A stretch of 34,946 nucleotides of DNA from Candidatus Pararuminococcus gallinarum (GCA_904419775.1 CAJFSX010000009.1:1-34946), one strand, 5' to 3'. Positions 25,301 to 34,569 are shown, counted from the stretch's first letter. Notes: a model not told the origin generated them from the letters alone. Numbers and translations: made by a program.

Positions 25301-26301
25301 GGCACGCTAATGTCGCCTTTTTTATCCCGCACATTGGCTGCCCCCATCGGTGCAGCTTCTGTGACCAGCACGCCATTTCAGGCGCGGTACAGGCGCCCAA
25401 ACCAGAGGAAGTCAGGCGGGTCTGTGAGCAAGCCCTGTCTGACCTAGGAGAGCGGGCTCAAAACAGCGAAATCGCCTTTTTTGGCGGCAGCTTTACCGCC
25501 ATTGACCGCGGATATATGACTGCCCTGTTAGAGGCCGCCGCTCCCTTTGTGGGAAAGGATGGCTTTTCCGGCATCCGGGTCTCTACCCGCCCTGACGCTG
25601 TGGAGGCTGAGATCCTCTCCATCCTCAAAGGTTACGGGGTTACCGCCATTGAGCTGGGAGCCCAGTCCATGGATGACGGGGTGCTTTCTAAAAACCAGCG
25701 GGGACATACGGCAGCCGATGTGGCAGCAGGAGCAGGGCGCATCCGGGAGATGGGCTTTTCTTTGGGGCTGCAGATGATGGTAGGGCTATATGGAGATACT
25801 CTCTCCGGCGCAGAAGAAACGGCAGAAAGACTGGCGGCCCTTCACCCTGATACAGTACGGATCTATCCTACCGTGATCCTTCGGGGAACGCAGCTGGCCC
25901 AGCTGTGGGATGAGGGCAGGTACCGGCTGCCGGATTTTGATGAGACGGTGAAACTTTGCGCCAGGCTCCTTCTTTTTTTCGAGGGACAGGGAATCCGGGT
26001 TATCCGGTTAGGCCTGCATGCCTCCCAGGAGATGGAAAATCACATGGTGGCGGGGCTTTACCATCCGGCCTTCCGAGAACTTTGTGAAAATGAAATCTAT
26101 CTTGCCCATGCCCTGGAACAAATCAAAGCCCAGCGCCTCCCCTATGGAAAGCTTATTTTGTGGGTGGCGCCAGGGCATACATCCAAGATGGCGGGGCAAA
26201 AGAGAAGAAATTTAGAAATACTGACAGGGCTGGGCTATCAAACCAAGATAAAAGAGTGCCCCGGCCTTTTGGAATATGAGGTTAAAGCAGAGGGGAAGTG
26301 A
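25297..26301 (+). CDS. Elp3-like radical SAM protein without acetyltransferase domain
   Basis: A 334-residue radical SAM enzyme. The cluster motif C-x3-C-x2-C is C15-C19-C22 (IGCPHRCSFCDQ). It continues with EIAFFGGSFTAIDR, STRPDA, IELGAQSMDDGVL and LQMMVGLYGD, all typical of the Elp3 radical SAM core. The GNAT acetyltransferase half of true Elp3 is missing. Homologues sit between rnc and smc in many Clostridia, but their reaction is not established to my knowledge; tRNA modification is a reasonable guess. Its start overlaps rnc by four bases, and smc begins 7 nt after its stop. Confidence 0.88.
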   Translation: MRHANVAFFIPHIGCPHRCSFCDQHAISGAVQAPKPEEVRRVCEQALSDLGERAQNSEIAFFGGSFTAIDRGYMTALLEAAAPFVGKDGFSGIRVSTRPDAVEAEILSILKGYGVTAIELGAQSMDDGVLSKNQRGHTAADVAAGAGRIREMGFSLGLQMMVGLYGDTLSGAEETAERLAALHPDTVRIYPTVILRGTQLAQLWDEGRYRLPDFDETVKLCARLLLFFEGQGIRVIRLGLHASQEMENHMVAGLYHPAFRELCENEIYLAHALEQIKAQRLPYGKLILWVAPGHTSKMAGQKRRNLEILTGLGYQTKIKECPGLLEYEVKAEGK

Positions 26302-26307
26302 TCGAGT

Positions 26308-29300
26308 TTGCACCTGAAATCGCTGGAACTGCACGGATTTAAATCCTTTCCGGATAAAATCAAATTGACCTTCAACCGGGGGTTGACAGCGGTAGTGGGC
26401 CCCAACGGCAGTGGGAAGAGCAATATCAGCGACGCCATCCGCTGGGTCATGGGGGAGCAGTCCACCAAGAACCTGCGGGGAGCGAAGATGGAGGATGTCA
26501 TCTTTGGCGGCACCCAGGCCAGAAAGCCCCAGGGATTTGCGCAGGTATCCCTTACCCTGGATAACACTGAGCGGGATGTGGACATCGACAGCGACGAGGT
26601 CACCATCACCCGTAAGCTCTACCGCAGCGGAGAAAGTGAATACCGCATCAATGGCAACAACGTCCGGCTGCGGGATATCCATGAATTGTTCATGGACACC
26701 GGCCTTGGCCGGGATGGCTACTCCATCATTGGCCAGGGAAAGATTGCGGAGATTATCTCCACCAAGAGCACCCAGCGCCGGGAAATTTTTGAGGAGGCGG
26801 CGGGAATCTCCAAATTCCGCTACAGGAAGGCAGAGGCGCAAAAACAACTGGATATGGCCTATGAGAACCTATTGCGGCTGCGGGACATTCTCTCCGAGCT
26901 GGAAGGACGGGTAGGCCCGTTGGAGATCCAGTCAAAGAAGGCCCAGGAGTTTCTGAAGCTGTCGGAGGAAAAGAAGGACATTGAAATCTCCTTGTGGAAC
27001 CTCAATCTCAAGACCTTGACCCAGTCCATGAAGGACCAGGATGAAAAGATCCTCATTGCCCAGGGCCACTACGACGAGGTCCAGCGGGAAATTGACGGGC
27101 TGGAAAAGGAAATAGAGGCGCTTTTTGAAAGGGCACAGGCGGCGCTACTGGAAATTGATACAAGCAAAGCCCAGGCGCAGCAATTGCGGGATAAGATCGG
27201 GGAGGAGCGTTCCCAGATCGCGGTGCTGGAAAACGATATCCGGCACGCCCAGGCGGACATCGCCGCCCTTTCTGAAGCGGTGGCTTTGGGAGAAGAGGAC
27301 AGCGAGACGTCCAGACAGGAGTTAGAAAATCAGACTGCCCGGATTGGGGAAAAGCAGGCTGCCCTGAGAAAGCAGCAGGAGAACTTTGAAAATAAGGCCG
27401 CGGAGCTCACCGGTTTGGATGACGAGCGGGAGCGTTTTTCACAGCAGATGCAGAAGCTGTCAGAACAGGTGGGACAGGCTCATCGGGATCTTTCACGGAC
27501 CCAGCTGGAGGAGGCTTCGTCCCGTTCCACCATGGAGGAATTGCAGGCGCGGATTACCAATGCCGCTTTGGCCAGAAAATCCAAGGAAGAGGAACTGGAG
27601 GATACCAAACGTCAGGAAGAGGACTGCCAGGGCGTTTTGGAAGGGGTGATCGAGGAACTGGACTCCTTAAAAAACGCGGTGGCAGGCTATGAATACAAGC
27701 TTTCTTCCCGTAGGGAAAAGCTGCAAGCAGAAAAGAGCGCGGCAGAAAAAAAACGGAACCAGCACCGGGACTTGACGGCCCGGATCAAGCTGCTGGAAGA
27801 TTTGGAAAAAAATATGGAGGGGTTTTCCCATAGCGTCAAGTTCGTCATGAACAGGGCCCATTCCGGCCAGCTCCGGGGTGTGGTAGGGCCTGTATCCAGT
27901 GTTATCAGTGTGGGGCAGGGCTACACGGTGGCCATCGAGACGGTGTTAGGCGCAAGCCTCCAGAATATTATCGTAGAAAACGAACAGGTGGCCAAGCGGG
28001 CCATCGGCCAACTTAAGGAAGCCAAGGCAGGCCGGACCACCTTTTACCCCTTGAGCACCATCAAGGGCAACCGCTTGCGGGAAACAGGACTTGCCGACCA
28101 CACCGGCTTTGTGGCCCTGGCAGCGGATCTGGTCCAGTGCGATCAACGCTATCAGAATGTGGTGGACAACCTGCTCGGCCGCATTGTGGTGGTGGAGGAG
28201 CTGGATGACGCCGTGCGGATGGCGAAGGATTTCGGCCACCGGTTCCGCATTGTCACACTAGATGGACAGGTGGTCAATGTGGGCGGCTCCATGACCGGCG
28301 GCTCGGTGTCCAAAAATGTAGGTATTCTCAGCAGGAAAAGCGAGATCGAGACATTGGAGAAGCAGGCGGCTGCAATGGAGGCAGGCTTCCCAGCAATGGA
28401 GGCGTCCCTTTCCAAGTATCAGCAGGCGGTCAGCGAGCTGGAGGCTCAGCTCACCGCCGTACGCAGCGAGATCATTGCCCGGGGTGAGGACAAGGTTCGG
28501 CTGCAAGCCCAGCAAAGTGCTCTGCACACCCGATGCCAGCAGCTATCCTCGGATCTTGCGGCCATGGACAGCGACGACACCAGCCTGGCGGATACCATTG
28601 CCAAACTCAAAGAGCGGTTGGCAGAGCTAGAACACAAGGAGACAGAACAAAAAGGAATCATTACCGCCTTAGAACAAAGCCAGGAGGACACCTCAGGCAA
28701 GATGCAGGATCTGGAGCAGCGGCGGGAGACTCTCATGTCCCGGCTCAGCGAGATGCGCCTGGCTATTTTAGGCGAGGAAAAGGATATCCAGATGCTGGAG
28801 CAGTCTCTGGCCCAGATGCGGGAGCAGCGGGAGAGCAGAGAGGAACAGCGCCGTATCTCCAAGGAGAGGATCAAGGAAAAAGAGGCCTACATCCAGGAGA
28901 TACATAAAAATATCCAGGACATTGAAGGAACCTGCTCCCAATTGCAGAGCCAGATCAAAGAGCTGGAAGCAAAGGTGGAAGTAAAAAATCGGGAACGGCA
29001 GCAAAATGAGATGCAGTCCACCCAGCTGCGCACCAAAGAGCGGGAGCTTTCGGTGACGAGAGAAAACCATGCAGGGGAGCTTGTCCGGCTGAAAGAGCGG
29101 GGAAGCGCGTTGCAGATCGAATATGACGGCATCATCGCCAAATTGTGGGACGAATATGAGCTCACCCGGTCGGAGGCCCAGTCCCTGGCAAAGGAGATTG
29201 ACAAGCAGGTAGGCCAAAAACGCCTGTCCGAAATCCGCTCCCGGATCAAGGCCTTGGGCTCTGCCAACGTAGGGGCCATTGAGGAATACAAAGAAGTTTC

Positions 29301-29883
29301 GGAGCGCTATCAGTTTATGAAGGCGCAGATTGATGACGTGGAAAAATCCAGGGAGGAGCTGACACGGCTCATCGGTACGCTGACAGAAGACATGCGCCGT
29401 CAGTTTATCAAAAGTTTTGAGGAGATTAACCGCAACTTCTCCCAGATATTCGTAGAGCTGTTCGGCGGAGGTAAGGCAAAGCTCAGCCTCGCCGATGAAA
29501 ACGACGTGCTGGAATGCGGCATTGACATCTTTGTGCAGCCGCCGGGTAAGATTATCAAAAATCTGGCTGCCCTTTCCGGTGGAGAACAGGCATTTGTGGC
29601 GATCGCCATCTATTTCGCTATTCTCAAGGTCCGGCCCGCCCCCTTCTGTGTACTCGATGAGATTGAGGCGGCGTTGGATGACGTCAATGTGGCCAAGTAC
29701 GCAGCCTATCTGCGGAGTATCTGCGACAGAACCCAGTTTATCCTCATCACCCACCGCAGGGGTACCATGGAAGAAGCGGATGTGCTCTATGGTGTTACCA
29801 TGCAGGAGGAAGGCGTGTCCAAGCTGCTTTCCATCGACGTCAGCGAAATTGAGAATAAGCTGGGTATGAAGGCCAGCACTTAG
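26308..29883 (+). CDS. smc: Chromosome segregation ATPase SMC
   Basis: The 1191-residue condensin ATPase that organises and separates chromosomes with ScpA and ScpB. The N-terminal head has LHGFKSFPDKIKLTF and Walker A GPNGSGKSN at 31-39. Two long heptad-rich coiled coils flank a hinge at about 515-665 (LRGVVGPVSSVISV to NVGGSMTGGSVS). The C-terminal head has the ABC signature LSGGEQ starting at 1089 and Walker B VLDEIEAALDD around 1115-1125. The start is TTG 26308; no in-frame ATG near it fits, and the purine-rich AGGGGAAGTGA upstream is a moderate Shine-Dalgarno. Full family length. Confidence 0.97.
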   Translation: MHLKSLELHGFKSFPDKIKLTFNRGLTAVVGPNGSGKSNISDAIRWVMGEQSTKNLRGAKMEDVIFGGTQARKPQGFAQVSLTLDNTERDVDIDSDEVTITRKLYRSGESEYRINGNNVRLRDIHELFMDTGLGRDGYSIIGQGKIAEIISTKSTQRREIFEEAAGISKFRYRKAEAQKQLDMAYENLLRLRDILSELEGRVGPLEIQSKKAQEFLKLSEEKKDIEISLWNLNLKTLTQSMKDQDEKILIAQGHYDEVQREIDGLEKEIEALFERAQAALLEIDTSKAQAQQLRDKIGEERSQIAVLENDIRHAQADIAALSEAVALGEEDSETSRQELENQTARIGEKQAALRKQQENFENKAAELTGLDDERERFSQQMQKLSEQVGQAHRDLSRTQLEEASSRSTMEELQARITNAALARKSKEEELEDTKRQEEDCQGVLEGVIEELDSLKNAVAGYEYKLSSRREKLQAEKSAAEKKRNQHRDLTARIKLLEDLEKNMEGFSHSVKFVMNRAHSGQLRGVVGPVSSVISVGQGYTVAIETVLGASLQNIIVENEQVAKRAIGQLKEAKAGRTTFYPLSTIKGNRLRETGLADHTGFVALAADLVQCDQRYQNVVDNLLGRIVVVEELDDAVRMAKDFGHRFRIVTLDGQVVNVGGSMTGGSVSKNVGILSRKSEIETLEKQAAAMEAGFPAMEASLSKYQQAVSELEAQLTAVRSEIIARGEDKVRLQAQQSALHTRCQQLSSDLAAMDSDDTSLADTIAKLKERLAELEHKETEQKGIITALEQSQEDTSGKMQDLEQRRETLMSRLSEMRLAILGEEKDIQMLEQSLAQMREQRESREEQRRISKERIKEKEAYIQEIHKNIQDIEGTCSQLQSQIKELEAKVEVKNRERQQNEMQSTQLRTKERELSVTRENHAGELVRLKERGSALQIEYDGIIAKLWDEYELTRSEAQSLAKEIDKQVGQKRLSEIRSRIKALGSANVGAIEEYKEVSERYQFMKAQIDDVEKSREELTRLIGTLTEDMRRQFIKSFEEINRNFSQIFVELFGGGKAKLSLADENDVLECGIDIFVQPPGKIIKNLAALSGGEQAFVAIAIYFAILKVRPAPFCVLDEIEAALDDVNVAKYAAYLRSICDRTQFILITHRRGTMEEADVLYGVTMQEEGVSKLLSIDVSEIENKLGMKAST

Positions 29884-29905
29884 CAAGAGGAAAGGAAGAA
29901 TTGCC

Positions 29906-30826
29906 ATGGGCTTTTTTGAAAAGATCAGCAAGGGACTGAAAAAGACAAAGGAGTCAGTCATCCGCCAGATGGATCAGATGTTTGGCTCTTTCACCAAGGT
30001 GGATGAGGAGCTCTTTGAAGAACTGGAAGAACTTCTGGTGATGGGTGATGTGGGGGTAAGAACCTCCGAGAAAATCTGCGACCAGCTCAGGGAAAAGGTA
30101 AAGGCGGAGAAGATCACCGATGCCGCCCAGGTCAAGGGCGCGCTCAAGGAGATCATCACCGAGATGCTTTCCGGCGGAGAGGAGCTTAACCTCCATTCCA
30201 AGCCGTCGGTGATTTTGGTCATCGGCGTCAACGGGGTAGGCAAGACCACCACCATCGGGAAGATGGCCGCCAACCTAAAGGACTCTGGAAAGAAGGTCCT
30301 CATGGTAGCGGCAGATACCTTCCGGGCTGCCGCCATCGATCAGCTGCAAATCTGGGCAGACCGGGCCGGAGTGGATATTGTCAAGCACGGCGAGGGTGCG
30401 GATCCGGCGGCTGTGGTCTATGACGGTATGCAGGCGGCCAAGGCCCGGGGTGTGGATGTGGTCATCTGCGACACGGCGGGCAGACTGCATAACAAGAAGA
30501 ACCTGATGGATGAACTTGCTAAAATCTCCCGGGTTATCCACCGAGAGATCGGGGAGAATGATATGGAGGTTCTGCTGGTGCTGGATGCCACCACAGGCCA
30601 GAACGCGGTCAACCAGGCGCGTCAGTTTAAGGAGGCGGCAGGCCTTACTGGTATTGTGCTGACAAAACTGGACGGTACTGCCCGAGGCGGCGTGGTCATC
30701 TCGATCAAGGATGATTTGGGGATCCCCATCAAATATATCGGCGTGGGAGAGCAGATCGACGACCTGCAGCCCTTTGACGCCAAAGGATTTGTTGACGCTC
30801 TCTTTGATGAGGAGGAAACAGCATGA
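29906..30826 (+). CDS. ftsY: Signal recognition particle receptor FtsY
   Basis: A 306-residue SRP receptor GTPase for co-translational membrane targeting. A short amphipathic N-terminus (GFFEKISKGLKKTKESV) replaces the long acidic domain of E. coli FtsY. The NG domain shows G1 GVNGVGKT at 107-114, DTFRAAAIDQL, G3 DTAGR at 189-193 and G4 TKLD at 253-256, then GTARGG. The ATG is preceded by a GAGGAAAGGA region. The stop overlaps the rdgB start by four bases; smc-ftsY order is typical for Firmicutes. Confidence 0.97.
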   Translation: MGFFEKISKGLKKTKESVIRQMDQMFGSFTKVDEELFEELEELLVMGDVGVRTSEKICDQLREKVKAEKITDAAQVKGALKEIITEMLSGGEELNLHSKPSVILVIGVNGVGKTTTIGKMAANLKDSGKKVLMVAADTFRAAAIDQLQIWADRAGVDIVKHGEGADPAAVVYDGMQAAKARGVDVVICDTAGRLHNKKNLMDELAKISRVIHREIGENDMEVLLVLDATTGQNAVNQARQFKEAAGLTGIVLTKLDGTARGGVVISIKDDLGIPIKYIGVGEQIDDLQPFDAKGFVDALFDEEETA

Positions 30827-31410
30827 AGGTAGTGGTCGCCACCGGTAATATGGGCAAGCTCAAGGAATTTCAGCGGATCCTGGCCCCCTATGGAGTAGAG
30901 ATTCTCTCTCAAAAAGAAGCGGGAGCGGACATTGAGGTGGAGGAGAATGGTACAACCTTTGAGGAAAACGCTTACCTCAAAGCGGCGGCCGTCTTTGCGG
31001 CAACCGGCATCCCGGCCATCGCCGATGACTCTGGCCTTGTCGTGGACGCCCTGGATGGAGCTCCCGGGGTTTATACCGCCCGGTATGCGGGCGAAGATGC
31101 CACCGACGACGAGAACATTCAGAAGCTGCTTTCCAATATGGAGGGGGTAAAGGAGCGTTCCGCCCGTTTTGTCTCCGCCATCTGCTATGTTTGGGACCAG
31201 GGAAAAAGCCTGACCACCCGCGGCGAGTGCGAGGGTACGGTTGGCTTTGAAAAAAGGGGAAATGGCGGTTTTGGCTACGACCCTATTTTTATGGTGGGGG
31301 AAAGAAGCTTTGCGGAGCTTTCCGCCAAGGAAAAAGATGATATCAGCCACAGAGGACGGGCTCTCCGCCAGTTTGTGGAGGAATTTGCCCAGCTGATGCG
31401 GCAAAAATAA
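30823..31410 (+). CDS. rdgB: XTP/dITP diphosphatase (RdgB/HAM1 family)
   Basis: A 195-residue house-cleaning pyrophosphatase that removes deaminated purine nucleotides (XTP, dITP). It begins VVVATGNMGKLKEFQ with the substrate loop, followed by GTTFEENAYLKAAA, AIADDSGLVVDALDGAPG with catalytic acids, and GGFGYDPIF near the C-terminus, with SHRGRALRQF at the end. The start overlaps ftsY by ATGA. A 58-nt gap with no recognisable signal separates it from yhbY. Confidence 0.96.
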   Translation: MKVVVATGNMGKLKEFQRILAPYGVEILSQKEAGADIEVEENGTTFEENAYLKAAAVFAATGIPAIADDSGLVVDALDGAPGVYTARYAGEDATDDENIQKLLSNMEGVKERSARFVSAICYVWDQGKSLTTRGECEGTVGFEKRGNGGFGYDPIFMVGERSFAELSAKEKDDISHRGRALRQFVEEFAQLMRQK

Positions 31411-31468
31411 AAGACTGACGGATCGACTATACGGCCTATCACAAATTTAAACAGAAGGAGTTTATCCA

Positions 31469-31759
31469 TTGATTACCAGTAAACAAAGAGCCAAGCTCAG
31501 AAGCCTCGCAAACCCCATCGACACCATTTTACAGGTAGGCAAAGGCGGCATTGAAGAAAACCTGGTCATCCAGGTGGCCGATGCCTTAAAGGCTAGGGAG
31601 CTGATCAAAATGAGGGTGCTGGAAACGGCGCCGGTAGATGCCCGGGAAGCGGCCCAGATCCTGGCGGAAAAGACGAAATCCGATGTGGTGCAGGTCATCG
31701 GCACCCGTTTTGTGCTGTATAAGCGCAACGAAAAGAAACCGGTCATCGAGCTAAAATAG
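31469..31759 (+). CDS. yhbY: YhbY/CRM-domain RNA-binding protein
   Basis: A 96-residue single CRM domain protein associated with pre-50S ribosomes in related bacteria. It starts ITSKQRAKLRSLAN and has the characteristic QVGKGGIEENLV (GxxG loop) and ETAPVDAREAAQIL, ending QVIGTRFVLYKRN. The TTG start is 8 nt after AAGGAG; no ATG is available. It lies between rdgB and nadD, as in many Firmicutes. Confidence 0.93.
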   Translation: MITSKQRAKLRSLANPIDTILQVGKGGIEENLVIQVADALKARELIKMRVLETAPVDAREAAQILAEKTKSDVVQVIGTRFVLYKRNEKKPVIELK

Positions 31760-31786
31760 ATAAAGTAAAAAAACGGGGGAAAGGAT

Positions 31787-32392
31787 ATGCGTATCGGCAT
31801 TTTTGGGGGGACATTTAATCCTATCCACAAAGGGCATGTCCATATGGCCCGGGCTTTTTATCGAGAACTGGGTTTAGACCGGCTGCTGGTTATTCCCACC
31901 CATGTGCCGGTTCACAAGATGGCCGGCAATCTCATCAGCGGGGAGGAGCGGATGCAGCTTTGCCGGCTTGCTGTGCGGGATGACCCCAATTTTGAGGTCA
32001 GCGGTATTGAGGTGGAAAGCGAAGAAAAAAGCTATACCTATACGACGGTAAAAAAACTGCGGGCTCTGTATTCCACAGCTGAGTTTTTTCTGATTATGGG
32101 AAGCGATATGTTCCTTTCCTTTCACACCTGGTATCATTACCGGGATATTTTGCAGCAGGTAACCCTCTGCGCTGCAGCACGCAAAGATAAAGAACAGAAT
32201 AACCTTGCCGCCTGTGCCCGGCAATTGACAGAAGAAGGTGGCAGATGCATTGTGCTGGATTTGGATGTGATTGAAATATCATCCACTCAGCTGCGGGAAA
32301 AAATCCGTCGGGGAGAAGATGTAAGCGGGTATCTAGACCCAGAGGTGGAAAGATATATCCGGGAAAAGAGGTTGTATCAAAATGGGACTTAA
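31787..32392 (+). CDS. nadD: Nicotinate-nucleotide adenylyltransferase
   Basis: A 201-residue enzyme adenylating nicotinate mononucleotide in NAD synthesis. It begins IGIFGGTFNPIHKGHV, the nucleotidyltransferase signature containing (T/H)xGH, with IPTHVPVHK, LIMGSDMFLSFHTWYHY and the C-terminal ISSTQLREKIRRG motif. The ATG follows GGGGGAAAGG. Its end overlaps yqeK by 11 bases, so the two are translationally coupled, as in Bacillus. Confidence 0.96.
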   Translation: MRIGIFGGTFNPIHKGHVHMARAFYRELGLDRLLVIPTHVPVHKMAGNLISGEERMQLCRLAVRDDPNFEVSGIEVESEEKSYTYTTVKKLRALYSTAEFFLIMGSDMFLSFHTWYHYRDILQQVTLCAAARKDKEQNNLAACARQLTEEGGRCIVLDLDVIEISSTQLREKIRRGEDVSGYLDPEVERYIREKRLYQNGT

Positions 32393-32972
32393 GACGGAAA
32401 ATGAACAATATGTAAAACTTGCGAAAACAATGCTGGATGACTACAGGTACAACCATAGCCTCTGCGTCGCAAAAGAGGCTGTTCGTTTGGCAAAAATGTA
32501 CGGAGCAAACCCTAAAAATGCCTATATTGCGGGGATTTTGCACGATATTTTAAAAAATACGCCCCTTCCGGAACAGTTGCAATGGATTAGAAAGTCTGGT
32601 ATAATTTTTGACAACATTCAGCTGGCCTCTCCCCCCATCTGGCATGGGTTTGCGGCCAGCGTCTTCATCAAAGAAGAGCTTCATATTGAAGAAGAGGAGA
32701 TTATCATGGCAGTCCGATATCATACTACCGGACGCGGTGGGATGTCCCTCATGGAAAAAGTGATTTATATGGCGGATATGACATCCGCTGACCGAAGCTA
32801 TAAAGATGTCAATGCAATTAGAGAAATGGTGAACAAAAATCTGGATGAGGCTCTTTTTGAATCCATCCGGTTTTCTATATCAAATTTGTCAAAAAAACGC
32901 CTTCCCATTCCATTTGACACTGTCATGGCATACGACGAGCTTTGTGTCACACATCGGGAGGAATCAAATTGA
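32382..32972 (+). CDS. yqeK: YqeK-type HD-domain hydrolase (likely Ap4A hydrolase)
   Basis: A 196-residue HD-domain metallohydrolase. H25 in YNHSLCVAKEA, the HD pair H54-D55 in AGILHDI, the WHGFAA histidine and the histidine in VRYHTTGR form the expected metal-binding set, and YMADMTSADRSY follows. YqeK enzymes cleave diadenosine tetraphosphate to ADP. The gene overlaps nadD by 11 bases and the LCP gene by four bases. Confidence 0.93.
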   Translation: MGLKTENEQYVKLAKTMLDDYRYNHSLCVAKEAVRLAKMYGANPKNAYIAGILHDILKNTPLPEQLQWIRKSGIIFDNIQLASPPIWHGFAASVFIKEELHIEEEEIIMAVRYHTTGRGGMSLMEKVIYMADMTSADRSYKDVNAIREMVNKNLDEALFESIRFSISNLSKKRLPIPFDTVMAYDELCVTHREESN

Positions 32973-34138
32973 ACGATCTGAGAAAAAAGAGGAAAAAATC
33001 TGGTAGGAAAAAGACGGCGATTGCCGTCTGTATCCTTGTCGTTATCTGTGTTTTGGCAGTAGGCGCCGTTGCGCTAATGAAAAATTACCGCCCTTTTGAA
33101 CAAAAACCTGAGACTACAGCTGACCCTAATGCCACCACCAGCAAGCCCTTGGAGAACTCTCCGGAGATTAAGGAGAAGAGTGTCAATGTGCTGGTATGTG
33201 GATTGGATGAGAGCGAAAGCCTCACCGACGTCATTATGCTGGTCAGCTTTGATATTGAGAACAAAAAGGCCCAGGTATTACAGATCCCTAGGGATTCTTT
33301 TGTAGGGGATGAGTATATCTCCTATAAGATTAATAGTGTCTATGGTCATCCTGACGCAGGTCAGACCAAAATTGGCGCTTTGATTGAGGTACTCAACGAG
33401 CAGTACAAGCTGCCTATCGACCATTATGTCACCGTCACCATTCCGGGCTTTAGGGACATTGTGGATTCCATGGGAGGAATTAAGATCAACATTCCTCAGC
33501 AGATTAACTATCTGCCAGGCAAGGTTCTCTATCCGGGGGAGCAGACCATCAACGGTGAGCAGGCAGAATGGTTTGTCCGCTATCGTGCCGGCTACGCCAA
33601 TGCAGATATTGGCCGTATTGGCGCCCAAGAAATTTTTCTGCAGGCTCTGATGGATGCGGTCAAGGATAAGGGCCGCATGGAAATGGTGAGTATTCTGACC
33701 CAGAACATGGACAACATTACTACCGATATGTCCCTGTCCGAAATCATCGATTATGCCGGTGTGGGTTTTGAACTCAATTCCGATGATATTGAGTTCTATA
33801 TAGTTCCCGGCGAGGGGGTCATGTACAATGGCTATGCCGTCTATGCGGTAGATGTTGAGGGTACGGCAGATATCCTCAATGAGCATTTTAGGGACTATAC
33901 CGATAAAATTTCTGCTTCAGAGCTGGACATCCCGGAAGTGCCGCAGTACAATAATTATGAGGACTATAATACTGGCGATGGCAATGATAGTTATGGGTAT
34001 GGAGATAACAGCCAAGGAGAAAGCGGCCAGGGAAGTTGGGACAATCAAACCGGTGAAGGAGATGGCTACTCTGAAAGCGACCCAGAGGAATCTGAAAGCT
34101 ATGACAGTAGCAATGGCATTCCCTGGTGGAAAGCGTAG
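32969..34138 (+). CDS. LytR-CpsA-Psr (LCP) family cell-wall glycopolymer transferase
   Basis: A 389-residue membrane-anchored enzyme that attaches wall polymers to peptidoglycan. A basic N-terminus (RKKRKKSGRKK) and one membrane segment (about 16-36) precede the LCP domain at about 70-320, with D80 and D87 (GLDESESLTDVIML) and R108 (IPRDS). The late motif, usually D-x-G-R-x-x-R-Q, reads DIGRIGAQ, with alanine for the second arginine. The C-terminal ~60 residues are low-complexity and rich in Asp, Glu, Ser, Gly and Tyr. The TTG start at 32969 is 7 nt after GGGAGG and overlaps the yqeK stop (TTGA). The frame is open upstream, but no better start exists. Confidence 0.9.
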   Translation: MNDLRKKRKKSGRKKTAIAVCILVVICVLAVGAVALMKNYRPFEQKPETTADPNATTSKPLENSPEIKEKSVNVLVCGLDESESLTDVIMLVSFDIENKKAQVLQIPRDSFVGDEYISYKINSVYGHPDAGQTKIGALIEVLNEQYKLPIDHYVTVTIPGFRDIVDSMGGIKINIPQQINYLPGKVLYPGEQTINGEQAEWFVRYRAGYANADIGRIGAQEIFLQALMDAVKDKGRMEMVSILTQNMDNITTDMSLSEIIDYAGVGFELNSDDIEFYIVPGEGVMYNGYAVYAVDVEGTADILNEHFRDYTDKISASELDIPEVPQYNNYEDYNTGDGNDSYGYGDNSQGESGQGSWDNQTGEGDGYSESDPEESESYDSSNGIPWWKA

Positions 34139-34163
34139 CCTAGCTGGATAAAGGAGGAACCAA

Positions 34164-34520
34164 ATGGAACCTTTAGAGCTTACAAAAACAATCGCGAAAA
34201 TCCTGGATAAGAAAAAGGCGTTGGACATTAAGGCGATTAAGATTAAAGACCTTTCTATTATCGCCGATTACTTTGTCATTGCCACTGGAACCAGTACCAC
34301 ACAGGTCAAATCCCTGGCGGATGAAGTGGAATACGAACTGACCAAGCTGGGACTGGAACCCAATAAGACAGAAGGATATCAGAGCTCCACATGGGTGGTA
34401 CTTGATTACTATGATGTTATCGTCCATGTGTTCTGCGGGGAGCAGAGGGAATTTTATTCCTTGGAACGGTTGTGGGCCGATGGCCAGCCGGTAGACCTAT
34501 CCGATGTTGTAACAGGATAA
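34164..34520 (+). CDS. rsfS: Ribosome silencing factor RsfS (YbeB/Iojap)
   Basis: A 118-residue protein that binds L14 and blocks subunit joining during starvation. Family features are KALDIKAIKIKDLSIIADYF, ATGTSTTQVKSLADEV, a YQSSTWVVLDYYDVIVHVF core, and EFYSLERLWAD at the end. The ATG follows AAAGGAGG. It is placed after nadD-yqeK-LCP, the usual Firmicutes order. Confidence 0.96.
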   Translation: MEPLELTKTIAKILDKKKALDIKAIKIKDLSIIADYFVIATGTSTTQVKSLADEVEYELTKLGLEPNKTEGYQSSTWVVLDYYDVIVHVFCGEQREFYSLERLWADGQPVDLSDVVTG

Positions 34521-34538
34521 CGTAAAGAAGGACAATTC

Positions 34539-34569
34539 CAGGTGTTCCGGAATTTTTCCGGAGCACCTG
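34539..34569. other. Strong hairpin without T-run between rsfS and leuS
   Basis: CAGGTGTTCCGGAA at 34539-34552 pairs with TTCCGGAGCACCTG at 34556-34569: 14 bp with one G-U pair and a TTT loop. The bases after it are not T-rich, so it is not a standard terminator. No T-box consensus (GGGTGGNACCGCG) is present nearby. It may be a processing site or a regulatory leader structure for leuS. Confidence 0.65.

Noticed and set aside
28768-29961. Long minus-strand open frame (397 codons) opposite the smc 3' end
   Set aside because: It lies antisense to the conserved SMC head domain and extends over the ftsY start; no domain pattern and no ribosome binding site support it.
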